A stretch of DNA of 64,000 bases from Lachnoanaerobaculum umeaense. GTDB lineage: Bacteria > Bacillota > Clostridia > Lachnospirales > Lachnospiraceae. Every line of letters starts with the position of its first letter. The first letter of the stretch is position 1. The notes under the pieces are model-generated. The model had not been told where the DNA came from. It was given only the letters and a program-made list of their open reading frames with translations, and did no database searches. The stretch covers positions 1,550,001 through 1,614,000 of the forward strand of contig NZ_CP032364.1 in assembly GCF_003589745.1 (NCBI RefSeq). The letters run 5' to 3'. Position numbers and translations under genes: made by a program. Positions 1 to 8,093 of the stretch are shown piece by piece.

Positions 1-749
1 AATATACTTTCATACTTTTTTCCATTAATATATTCTCCGATATAGTAGTAACCTAATTCATATCCAGGTTTCTTAACTATCGAAGTATGAAGTACTCTAT
101 ATTGAAGTATACTCCTTCCTCGTATATTTTCAGTGTGCTCATCCCCTTCAAAGTAAACACTCCCACCATGATTATCAATAACTTCTTTATATTTAAATAT
201 CTTCCCATTATCAAACGGTCTTGCACCATATTCTTTTATAGGAAGCAGGTATCTTGTAGCTGAATACAATTCCCATTTCCCATTTGTTTTTATCAGCAAT
301 CCCGGCAAAAAAGGGCTCTTTGTTCTTGCAGTAATATACTGTCCACTCCTAGCAGTTGAATAACATGAATCTGTCAAAGCCTCATAAACACTGCGAAGAG
401 GGCCTCTTATTGAGCTTCCGGGTATCACCGGATTATCTCCCAATCGAAAAAAAGGATAAGAAAAATGTTTTATCTCCTTGTTTTTCGTATTCTTTTCTTT
501 CCTATCTACTATCTCTTTCTTTTTAAATACATCTGGAATCAATAATGGTGTTTTGGGATATATACGACAAACAAAAACTCCTGTATGATTTCCTACCTCT
601 TGTTCTTTTTCTTCTCTATTTACTTTTTTGTTTCCTTTTAAAAAAGTATATGGATTTATAAAAAATTTTTTATTGCTGATTTCATACTTATATTTTATTT
701 TACTATTTTTTTCATCTTTTCCATTCTGCTTATTTTCATTCTTTGGCAT
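1..749 (-). CDS. RAMP-superfamily Cas protein, TIGR03986-like (partial, runs off left edge)
   Basis: The reading frame is open from an ATG at 749 to the window edge, giving about 249 residues of the N-terminal part. It contains the classic Cas7-type RAMP signature: a hydrophobic strand (VFVCRIYPKTPLLIPD) followed by IPGSSIRGPLRSVYEAL, where a glycine-rich loop leads into a helix. In RAMP proteins this element holds crRNA or target RNA in the backbone of a type III complex. The overall pattern recalls the TIGR03986 CRISPR RAMP family, which is from memory. The gene starts 2 nt after the csx19 stop with an AAGGGAG ribosome binding site, so it belongs to the same operon. The C-terminus and any later cas genes lie outside the window. 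Confidence 0.8.
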   Translation of the reverse strand, partial: MPKNENKQNGKDEKNSKIKYKYEISNKKFFINPYTFLKGNKKVNREEKEQEVGNHTGVFVCRIYPKTPLLIPDVFKKKEIVDRKEKNTKNKEIKHFSYPFFRLGDNPVIPGSSIRGPLRSVYEALTDSCYSTARSGQYITARTKSPFLPGLLIKTNGKWELYSATRYLLPIKEYGARPFDNGKIFKYKEVIDNHGGSVYFEGDEHTENIRGRSILQYRVLHTSIVKKPGYELGYYYIGEYINGKKYESI

Positions 750-751
750 CC

Positions 752-1288
752 TTATACTCCCTTCAAATTCTTACTATAGTCCCTTTTCTTGGCACTTTCA
801 AAGTCAACCAAACGATAATCCCTTATAAATGCCTGACCTGATTCATTGTCTACTCCAAAGTAGTGGCGTACACTAATAGCTGCCCTATCCAAGTCTGATA
901 TATCTTTGGGAAGATTATATTCTCCACCCGCTGTAGTCTTCATTAACTCTGATTTTTTGCATTCTTTACTTGTATCAATGTCCAGTAACTGTACTTCATC
1001 AAAGTAGTCCACGCCTTCTCCTTTATTATCCTCTTCTCCTTGAAATCTATAGCTGAAATCTTTTCCTATATCACTTCTAAAGAGCTTCCATTCTTTATCC
1101 TTATCAAAAACACGAAGTTCTAACAACTTATTCGTATTTTCAATAGTATTTTCATTCCAAATACCTATATCAAATTTGTCTGTATACTGTGCAACAAAGA
1201 AGGTGTTATCTCCACAATTAGAGAAGACATTTTTTATCTTATCCAAGATTGTTTTTTTATCATTCTTTTCAATTTTTGTGTTTTCCAT
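752..1288 (-). CDS. csx19: Type III CRISPR accessory protein Csx19 (TIGR03984-like)
   Basis: This 178-residue protein has features I associate with the Csx19/TIGR03984 family. Around residues 55-70 there is an E-L-R-V-F then E-W-K-L-F-R pattern, and near the C-terminus an A-x-x-V-R-H-Y-F-G-V-D-N block followed by G-Q-A-F-I-R-D-Y-R-L. Csx19 is a subunit gene found beside csx10 in type III-D loci, and its biochemical role is poorly known. The start has a perfect AGGAGG site, and the gene overlaps the end of the upstream dual-RAMP gene by 20 nt, which implies translational coupling. The name rests on family resemblance and on the neighbouring csx10, not on any catalytic motif. Confidence 0.7.
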   Translation of the reverse strand: MENTKIEKNDKKTILDKIKNVFSNCGDNTFFVAQYTDKFDIGIWNENTIENTNKLLELRVFDKDKEWKLFRSDIGKDFSYRFQGEEDNKGEGVDYFDEVQLLDIDTSKECKKSELMKTTAGGEYNLPKDISDLDRAAISVRHYFGVDNESGQAFIRDYRLVDFESAKKRDYSKNLKGV

Positions 1289-2786
1289 CCCTTGCCTCCT
1301 TTTTCTCCAGCAATGTCTTTAAAGTATTATAGAGCTTATCAAATACAGGATGATTTTCCCCGTCTTCCTGTTTCACTGTGTCAAACTCATCTCCATTTAT
1401 ATGTGTTATAGAAAAAACACCTCTTCCCACAGATGTTGCACCTCCTACTGCCAAATATCCTTCATGCAGGTCAGTCAGTGTAGCCGCCAAGGCCTTAATA
1501 AAATCATCTGAATATACTACAGCTGTATTATATGGATCTCCAAAACTTATATCTAGTGTAGTCTCCCCACCTATGTATATTTTTTCTGTAAACAATGCAC
1601 CTTCTGCCGTACTTCCAAGGAATCTGTCAATAGCATTTCTGGACATTATCTTAAATTCTCCACCTGTAAGCCTGCTCTCACCAAAGTATATATTTGATTT
1701 TTCCTTATCTTTGTCATTTGCAGCACCAAAGTAGTGATAACTTTGAATATCTTTTTCGCTTCTTTTAAACTTTGTTACCTTACTACCTTCTATCAATTCT
1801 TCCATTCTATGTCCGATAGCTCCTGCCCAAGTAGTACCCGGGATAATCGCTATCTCTTCTATCGATTTTTGAGATTCCACCTGATCTTGATCAGAAGATT
1901 TTTTATTATTGAACTTTATAGTTGTCATCTGCTCCTGGTCAGGAGAGGATTCTTCTTCACTACACTGTGTGCTGTATCTTCGTATAGAAATCCCACCTTG
2001 CAATTTCAGTCTTAAGGAAAGCTTCTTTTTCTCTTTTAGTTTCCATTCATTATATTTTTTAAAATCACTCGAAATCTTTTCATATGAATCATTATCTTCC
2101 CATGACTTATTGTCAAAAGCATCAAATTCCAACCAATCCTCTATATTCCCTTTTCCATTATCAGAATTTTTTACAAGTTCAAAGCTTCTTCTAATGATAT
2201 CTACATTGCATATTTTTCCAAATCCCCTGGTAGTCTTTGCACCAAATCTGATATCTGCTTCTTTCCATACTTTTGCAATATTTATCAGCATTTCTTCTGC
2301 TGCTATCTCATCATCAGATTCTTCCTCAGATATCTCTATAAAAGTTTGGAATTTACAATCCCCTTCAAGTATTTCCCAGTCAAATTTTGCCTGTTTTTTT
2401 GCACTTTTATATTCATTTAGGGCAACCCCGTCTCTTTGAGAAATACGATATAATAACTCCCTTTTTTTATTTTTTCCATCGTCTACTAATGTAGCATCAT
2501 AGAATATAATCTTACTTTCTATAATAGAACTCTCTACACTTTCATCATTCTTACCCTTATTAATATGAGCATATCCAAAGTAGTATTTCAATCCACTTTC
2601 ATCTATAGCTTCATCGCAGGCTTCTCGAATCACTCCTGCCACAGCACTTCCCGGAATATAAGGAATTCCCCTGGCATCACGCAAAATATCTTGATCTGTT
2701 ATATCATTTCTTCCACTACCTATGCATAAAGGAGACTCAAGCTGAAAGGTTATTTTTAGATAATGTTTTTTTATAATTTTTCCCAT
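1269..2786 (-). CDS. Dual-domain Cas7-like RAMP protein (Csm3-type fusion)
   Basis: This 505-residue protein contains two RAMP modules. The first, at residues about 8-200, has the motif GIPYIPGSAVAGVIREA at 40-56, preceded by an acidic stretch (D31, D33, D37) where Csm3-type backbone subunits carry the target-RNA-cleaving aspartate. The second, at about 250-490, has IIPGTTWAGAIGHRMEE and a terminal glycine-rich segment (GGATSVGRGVFSI). It is therefore a fusion of two Cas7-like backbone subunits, as seen in III-D and III-E-like architectures. The ribosome binding site is AGGAGT. It lies 13 nt behind csx10 and overlaps csx19. A slicing activity is an inference from D33 only. Confidence 0.82.
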   Translation of the reverse strand: MGKIIKKHYLKITFQLESPLCIGSGRNDITDQDILRDARGIPYIPGSAVAGVIREACDEAIDESGLKYYFGYAHINKGKNDESVESSIIESKIIFYDATLVDDGKNKKRELLYRISQRDGVALNEYKSAKKQAKFDWEILEGDCKFQTFIEISEEESDDEIAAEEMLINIAKVWKEADIRFGAKTTRGFGKICNVDIIRRSFELVKNSDNGKGNIEDWLEFDAFDNKSWEDNDSYEKISSDFKKYNEWKLKEKKKLSLRLKLQGGISIRRYSTQCSEEESSPDQEQMTTIKFNNKKSSDQDQVESQKSIEEIAIIPGTTWAGAIGHRMEELIEGSKVTKFKRSEKDIQSYHYFGAANDKDKEKSNIYFGESRLTGGEFKIMSRNAIDRFLGSTAEGALFTEKIYIGGETTLDISFGDPYNTAVVYSDDFIKALAATLTDLHEGYLAVGGATSVGRGVFSITHINGDEFDTVKQEDGENHPVFDKLYNTLKTLLEKKEARDGKHKN

Positions 2787-2799
2787 TTCACTACTCCTA

Positions 2800-5226
2800 C
2801 TAATTAAATTTTTTCAAATATTTTTGATTTGCTAATAACTCAAGCATCAATTCTCCCCACAGACTGCTGATATGTGCATTCACCTCTTTTTTATCTGTAA
2901 GTTTGCATAGCAATCTAACATTTTCTGAATTAGAATCTTGGTCTAGACTTTCTCCAATCATTTTTTTAATGTCTAAATCAGCATCTTCTTTTTCTTTTGA
3001 TGGTACACTTCCCAAAAATCTGCCAACAATTTTTAGAGCCTCTTCTCTTTCAGTATCACGCTTAATAGATGCTACTCTTTTTACAAAATCCTTGTATTTA
3101 TCATTTGCTTCTTTTTCATTTTTAGGTAATGTCTCTTTTACCATTAGGTTTACACGACCTATAGTGGATGGGGACATACGAAGTTTGAAGGAATCATTTG
3201 CCATTTCAGTAAGTATTCTTTCAAGCATATTTTGATAAAGTACTTTGTACAAACTTTGTTTTAATATCTCTCTTACACCTTCGCTTAGATTTTTTAAAGT
3301 GTTATCAATGTTTTCAATATTATCAGTCTTGGTATCATTATTTTCAGTATTACTGTTTTTAACCTCTATATTCAATTCGTATGGAAGTAAATCTTCTCTA
3401 TAAAGATTAACCTTTCCAAATCCCTCCAAGTTTCGTTCTCCAACATAATACTTATCGATATCTTTATCTTCCACTGCCCTGTATATAAATGTGGATCCTG
3501 ACTCTATTCCTGCAATAGGAGGTTTTCTAAGATTCCATACACCTGAATATCCGTATATCATTGCAGATTGTATAGAGCAGAATGGATAATCTTTTTCTTC
3601 TCCCTGAATCTCTCCAATTTTTTTTGATATATCTGCTTCCTTATTTAATAGTCCCAGCTGCTCTCCTATAATTTGATATACTTTCTTTGACTCCTGTGTA
3701 TATCCACATTCATCTAAAAAAATACCTTTTGAAGCCAATGAAACATATATTAATTCATCTTTTTTCACCTGAAATTTTGTATCTTTTTTGAAAAGCTCGT
3801 CCACTAATCCTTCAATAATACGGCATTTTCCATACTGTGCAGTTTTTGACTTTCCGAAGCTAAAATTGGTATTTTTTAAAAGTCCTAAAAGTAGTTTGTA
3901 GTCCTTAGTATTACATATAATATTTCCACCAAAGATCTGTCCTTCTTTCAATGCTGTCTGTGAATACAAAAGTGCATCATTACCTCTTCTATGGTGATAA
4001 ATAACCCTTTGCTTTGGCTCATGCTCAAAAACTTTTCGATTATCTTTATTAATTTCTAGATATATATATTTTCCTTTTAGCTTCTTTGGTTGATTTCCAT
4101 TCGCAGGATCATAATCTTTATTATCAGTGTCATAATCTTTATTATCACTGACCTGTTTCTCCGAATATCTTAAGCTATTTACATACTTTTTGCTTTTTTT
4201 CATCTTATTTAGAAATGAAGGTGCCGGAGCAAAGATATGTACTCCATCAGAAATATTAAAGTCTGAATATATAGTATCTCCATTTAAAAACAAATGAACA
4301 AACTCTTCATCGTCAGCACTATGCCCGGCTTCACTAAGATATGTTCCTGCCAATGCTCCAAGTACTGCCTTGCCCGGAATGTAATTTAATGTGGTATTTT
4401 TATCATCTCCACTTATTATCATTGGACCAAGGTTTTCAAAAAATATAGTAATATTAAGTTTTTGATCTGAATTTTCATTTATTACCATATCCTTAGCAAT
4501 TTGAATCTTACATTTTACATTATCTGCTTCATTCTCAGCAATTAGATTTTCATCTTTTATATTAGCTGCTTCATCCTCTGCCTTAAACTCACATTTGACA
4601 CATCCCAGTCCACGATTTCTATTCATACCTATATGACGCAGTGCCTTACAAATCTGTTTTAATTTATCTTCTTGACCTTCCGGGTATTCTACCTTTGCAA
4701 TAAACTCAAGTCTATTTTCTTTATTAAAAGGTGAAAACTGATGTATTATCCTTGTAAATCTGAGTGAATTATCATCTGCTACACCATTTTCCATCTTTGT
4801 TTGTGCTTTTACATCAGAGAAAATATCCAAAACTTCATCCGGAGATATGTACTTTTGAATTTGCTTATTTTCTTTTATAAGTTTCAAATCCTTTTTTATC
4901 TGTTCATACTCTGAAATATAGGCATTTTCAATTCTAATTCCTTTAGTTCCATCATCGGCACTCACTCCAAATAAGTAATTTAAGGGATCTGTATATTTTT
5001 CAGTGTCTCCACTCTCATCATTAGATTTTCCCCATAATCCGGAGTCACTTAGTAGCTCTGCACATTCTCTCAAACAGCCTTTTAATCTTCTTGCCGGTAT
5101 AAAAGGAAGTCCAAATTCGTCATGCTCTGCCTCAGAATCAATAGTACCATAGTATGAATATCCATTTCCCGAACATAGATCTGAGTACAGTGTGATATGT
5201 ATCTCACCTTGTTTTTTATTTTGCAT
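2800..5226 (-). CDS. csx10: Csx10 family RAMP (Cas5-like) protein
   Basis: The N-terminus reads as a strand followed by SDLCSGNGYSYYGTIDSE, D36 and LPFIPARRLKGCLRECAELL. This is the signature of the Csx10/TIGR02674 cyanobacterial-type RAMP that replaces Csm4/Cmr3 in type III-D complexes and caps the crRNA 5-prime end. More RAMP-like glycine loops occur mid-protein (YIPGKAVLGALAG), so it contains at least two RAMP folds plus a helical C-terminal extension (about residues 640-808). An upstream ATG at 5268 exists, but ATG 5226 follows GGGGAGGAAG at ideal spacing and overlaps the cas10 stop by only 11 nt, so 5226 is preferred. The protein is about 808 residues, long for the family. Confidence 0.85.
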   Translation of the reverse strand: MQNKKQGEIHITLYSDLCSGNGYSYYGTIDSEAEHDEFGLPFIPARRLKGCLRECAELLSDSGLWGKSNDESGDTEKYTDPLNYLFGVSADDGTKGIRIENAYISEYEQIKKDLKLIKENKQIQKYISPDEVLDIFSDVKAQTKMENGVADDNSLRFTRIIHQFSPFNKENRLEFIAKVEYPEGQEDKLKQICKALRHIGMNRNRGLGCVKCEFKAEDEAANIKDENLIAENEADNVKCKIQIAKDMVINENSDQKLNITIFFENLGPMIISGDDKNTTLNYIPGKAVLGALAGTYLSEAGHSADDEEFVHLFLNGDTIYSDFNISDGVHIFAPAPSFLNKMKKSKKYVNSLRYSEKQVSDNKDYDTDNKDYDPANGNQPKKLKGKYIYLEINKDNRKVFEHEPKQRVIYHHRRGNDALLYSQTALKEGQIFGGNIICNTKDYKLLLGLLKNTNFSFGKSKTAQYGKCRIIEGLVDELFKKDTKFQVKKDELIYVSLASKGIFLDECGYTQESKKVYQIIGEQLGLLNKEADISKKIGEIQGEEKDYPFCSIQSAMIYGYSGVWNLRKPPIAGIESGSTFIYRAVEDKDIDKYYVGERNLEGFGKVNLYREDLLPYELNIEVKNSNTENNDTKTDNIENIDNTLKNLSEGVREILKQSLYKVLYQNMLERILTEMANDSFKLRMSPSTIGRVNLMVKETLPKNEKEANDKYKDFVKRVASIKRDTEREEALKIVGRFLGSVPSKEKEDADLDIKKMIGESLDQDSNSENVRLLCKLTDKKEVNAHISSLWGELMLELLANQKYLKKFN

Positions 5227-6952
5227 TTTCTTCCTCCCCTTCTTTAGCTTTTCCATATCCCATATCATACATACGCACCAAGTCTTTTAGAAGCTTCTTA
5301 TTCTCTACGAAGTATTCAACTATATCTGCATCTGATTTGAATCCCATTTTCTCCTTCTTATCTTTGGACATATGAGCTATTATTCTTCTAAGCTCTGTTC
5401 TTAAAGCTGTTTCTGAAAGTGATACCGGAATTGCCAAACCTTTAATATTGGTTCTACCCAGAAGTGAAAGATTAGTATGAAAATCCTCAACCTTCTGTAG
5501 GGATAATAGATCTTTTAACTTATTTATCTTCTCCTTATTACTTCTTTCTTCCTCAGTTTTTCCTTTTTCCCATGAAGGTAAATTTTTATTTTTTACCGGT
5601 TTATAATGATATGATACCTTCTCCTCAACTTCACTTTCCACAAGCCAAGGTCTAGAATTATTATCATCTCCATTTTCTTCTCGAATATCCTTTAGACTAA
5701 ATCCTATTCCACCCTGGCAGTACTCAAAGTCCATAAGATTTGCCAATGTCAAACCATTTTTCTTCATATAGTTTTTGCAAGTATCTTCACAGCACTGCTC
5801 TGCAATACGATATGCATCAGCAAAAGGGGTATGACTGTGGAAAATAGCAGCTCCGGCACAGGATGAATATGGTGACGGTATCTTAGAAAGGTATTCTTTG
5901 ATAGTTTCATAAGATTCGTCAGCCTTACATATAATGGTCATTTCATCTCCGGCTCCGATTAGTATTCTGCTTTTATAATTCTTTTTATCTGAAGATTTTG
6001 TCTCATCTGTCTTTAGCATATCTACTTTTCTGTCATCAATAAAAGTTTTCTGTATTTTCTTAGAAAATTCCCTAAGTAAGTTTACGCAATCATCATAATT
6101 TTTCTTTCCATTTAAACATGCCTGTACCTTTGCTCCCATAGCATTTCCGTCTATATAGAAGATTGCCAACATACTGTCTTCACCCTTAGTTTCAGCCACA
6201 ATATTGTCTAATACTGTCTCTCCCATCTCATAACCAGGGTTACTGGCTTCTTTCCAATATTTTTTCAGTTTTGCATTGGTCTCAGTAGAGTACTTGACAT
6301 ATTTTTTTTCCGAGGCACTACTGTCTGCCGGTGCATTATCATACATATAAGTCAGAGGCAATGATGATGTCGGTTCTGTTTGTACTATAGGAAGGCTTCC
6401 ATATGGTAGTGTATAAAGTGCAGTACTTTCACGAAGTCTATGCTTTTGATACAATCTTTCATAGTCTCCAGGATTCTTTAAATCATCACTATGGTAGTTG
6501 TCTTTTGAAATATCTCCAATATATGTGGCAACTACTTTTAAAGTTCCTATTTCTTTCAATATTTTCTTTGTGAAAATCTCTGTGGTCTTTTTCATCGCAT
6601 TTTCATCCTTGTAAAGCAACAAAAAGTTTCCACCACCGTCATAGACGATTTCACCGATATATTGATTGCCATCCATTCTTTCCTCAAATTGTTTGAAGCT
6701 GAATTTATCAAGTTTTTCTTTATTTGGATCATACCTAAAAATAGCATCCTCATCTTTATATTCTTCCTTAACTTTAGACTCTTTATTTATATTATCTCTA
6801 CATGTCTTTGCTGCATCATATAAGTAATCTTCAAACAAATCTCTAATTATTAAAGATGCTCCCACAATCTCCTTTAACTTTGAGCTCCTGTAAATGAACT
6901 CCTGTTTCCCTCGTATGTCATACATACAAAGGACATAACCTTTTTCCTCCAT
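5216..6952 (-). CDS. cas10: Compact Cas10/Cmr2-type protein without HD domain
   Basis: This 578-residue large subunit begins directly with a palm-like domain (MYDIRGKQEFIYRSSKLKEI, residues 10-29); no HD nuclease domain precedes it. Palm 1 carries a degenerate DGGGN loop at 105-109. Palm 2 has FYIDGNAMG at 265-273 (D268 in the Cmr2 DGDNMG position) and LIGAGDEMTI at 331-340, where the usual GGDD is AGDE. It is followed by SCAGAAIFHSHTPFADAY (364-381), typical of Cas10 GGDEF-like folds. A helical D4-like region closes the protein. Cas10 scaffolds the complex and makes cyclic oligoadenylate. Because both acidic positions are kept as D and E, cyclase activity is possible, but DNA cleavage through HD is not. 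The ribosome binding site is GGAGG. Confidence 0.85.
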   Translation of the reverse strand: MEEKGYVLCMYDIRGKQEFIYRSSKLKEIVGASLIIRDLFEDYLYDAAKTCRDNINKESKVKEEYKDEDAIFRYDPNKEKLDKFSFKQFEERMDGNQYIGEIVYDGGGNFLLLYKDENAMKKTTEIFTKKILKEIGTLKVVATYIGDISKDNYHSDDLKNPGDYERLYQKHRLRESTALYTLPYGSLPIVQTEPTSSLPLTYMYDNAPADSSASEKKYVKYSTETNAKLKKYWKEASNPGYEMGETVLDNIVAETKGEDSMLAIFYIDGNAMGAKVQACLNGKKNYDDCVNLLREFSKKIQKTFIDDRKVDMLKTDETKSSDKKNYKSRILIGAGDEMTIICKADESYETIKEYLSKIPSPYSSCAGAAIFHSHTPFADAYRIAEQCCEDTCKNYMKKNGLTLANLMDFEYCQGGIGFSLKDIREENGDDNNSRPWLVESEVEEKVSYHYKPVKNKNLPSWEKGKTEEERSNKEKINKLKDLLSLQKVEDFHTNLSLLGRTNIKGLAIPVSLSETALRTELRRIIAHMSKDKKEKMGFKSDADIVEYFVENKKLLKDLVRMYDMGYGKAKEGEEENAK

Positions 6953-7006
6953 TATTCCTCCTTTGCTAAAATGGCTTAATTAATTATAATATTATTCATA
7001 TCTTAT

Positions 7007-7363
7007 TTAGTACCTTCTAAACTGCACAAACTCAAACAGCATTTCCTTATGGTATTTACCGTCATCATCTCTCCATTCATGTACTCTTCTTTCACTGCAT
7101 GCGGCTACTACCTTTAAGCCATCTTTCTTTAAAAGTTGTACGAGTCTGAATGATAATGTAAACTCTCCTTGTAAAAGTATCATTGGATCTTTAAGAGCTA
7201 AGACTTTTTCTCTATACTCCTCTGCCAAATTATCAAGATCTTCTTCAGTAGCCGAAGGATCAACAGCAGGAAATGGAATCTCTTTAATATCTCCAAATTC
7301 ACTTGCCGCCCTCTTTTGTGCATCATCCCACATTTCATATGGATGGTTGGTAAAATTAATCAT
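7007..7363 (-). CDS. Small CRISPR-linked protein, possible CARF-like/ring-nuclease family
   Basis: This 118-residue protein is the first gene of the cas operon. The start is ATG 7363, which follows AGAGGAGG; an in-frame ATG at 7402 lacks such a site. The protein begins INFTNHPYEMWDDAQ, has an IPFPAVDPSATEEDL segment, then a Rossmann-like strand-helix-strand run (PMILLQGEFTLSFRLVQ, then LKVVAACSER) and ends FEFVQFRRY. I recall similar proteins beside type III systems, and the layout resembles small CARF-type ring nucleases such as the Csx15/Csx16/Csx20 group, but it does not match any of them clearly. No catalytic residue can be named. It sits 54 nt upstream of cas10 and would suit a regulator of cyclic-oligonucleotide signalling, which is inference. 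Confidence 0.6.
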   Translation of the reverse strand: MINFTNHPYEMWDDAQKRAASEFGDIKEIPFPAVDPSATEEDLDNLAEEYREKVLALKDPMILLQGEFTLSFRLVQLLKKDGLKVVAACSERRVHEWRDDDGKYHKEMLFEFVQFRRY

Positions 7364-7451
7364 ATTACCTCCTCTTATCATTTTATATCTGCAAACTTCC
7401 ACACTTATAAATATAAATACCGAAAGTCTTAGTTATTAATTTTTTATTACT

Positions 7452-7486
7452 CTTATAGTATAAACCATTTTAAGATTGTTTCAATA
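7452..7486 (-). promoter_or_regulatory. Promoter of the cas operon (35-bp box shared with the CARF-HEPN gene)
   Basis: On the minus strand TTGAAA (7479-7484) and TATACT (7457-7462) are 16 bp apart, about 95 bp upstream of the first operon start at 7363. The whole 35-bp box is 29/35 identical to 12976-13010, upstream of the CARF-HEPN gene. Confidence 0.7.
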
Positions 7487-7717
7487 CTGTTATATTTACC
7501 ATATATTTTTATATTTTTTATTCATCTATTCAATATTTTTCTTCTTAATTTCAGTATATAGGACATTTTTACAATATAAATTTATTTTATCTAAAATATT
7601 TCTATGCAAGTGATAGTATAGTAGATTTCTAAGTGATTTTTGCTTTTATATTAGACTAACTAAGTATTTATTATGTAAATAAAAAGTCTGTCGACCTCTA
7701 ATTTTACTTTTAAATGT

Positions 7718-7757
7718 GTAATTACATTTACATACTATAGTATGTGTTTGTAATTAC
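7718..7757. repeat. 40-bp dyad symmetry, candidate operator or cruciform
   Basis: Outer arms GTAATTACA (7718-7726) and TGTAATTAC (7749-7757) flank a perfect 16-bp palindrome ACATACTATAGTATGT (7730-7745). The two 3-nt spacers are the only non-symmetric parts. It lies between the divergent cas and array promoters, so it could bind a dimeric or tetrameric regulator. Confidence 0.7.
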
Positions 7758-7937
7758 ATAATATATTCTTTTTTGCTTGATTTTTTATAGTATTCTGATA
7801 TATAAATTCTCTAGAGTCTTACTTGGTATAAATTTGCTGTTTTAAATGGATTTTTTCATAAATAGTACTATATTTTTTGCTTTAATATGCTATTTTTATA
7901 TCAATACTTACAATCATTATTTTTATATAGCAAAACA

Positions 7938-8025
7938 AAAAAGTCTGTCACCGATTGTATACAATACTAACACCTCAGGAATCCCCATTTTAAGCCATTC
8001 TTAAAAATAGATTGACAGACTTTTT
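7938..8025. repeat. Leader inverted repeat, 13-bp perfect arms
   Basis: AAAAAGTCTGTCA at 7938-7950 and its exact complement TGACAGACTTTTT at 8013-8025 are separated by 62 bp. The right arm overlaps the -35 hexamer of the array promoter. A nested pair TTTAAGCCATT (near 7990) and AATGGCTTAAA (near 8076) lies around it. Confidence 0.7.
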
Positions 8026-8040
8026 CACCTGTAATACAAT
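8012..8040 (+). promoter_or_regulatory. CRISPR array promoter
   Basis: TTGACA (8012-8017) and TACAAT (8035-8040) are separated by exactly 17 bp on the plus strand. Transcription would begin near 8047, about 45 nt before the first repeat, in the orientation expected from the GAAAC-ended repeats. Confidence 0.75.
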
Positions 8041-8093
8041 GATTTTAGGTCAAAACAAGTGTTTTCACCTAACACAATGGCTTAAATGCAGTT

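Larger units (their letters stand above)
7364..8093. other. Divergent intergenic region between cas operon and CRISPR array (leader)
   Basis: These 730 bp contain no credible gene and are very AT-rich. The region holds the cas-operon promoter (7452-7486), a 40-bp perfect-arm dyad (7718-7757), a short direct copy of AAAAAGTCTGTC at 7681, a long-range inverted repeat (7938-8025), and the array promoter (8012-8040). The last about 100 bp before the first repeat function as the CRISPR leader, judged by orientation and by the decay of repeats at the opposite end. Confidence 0.75.
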
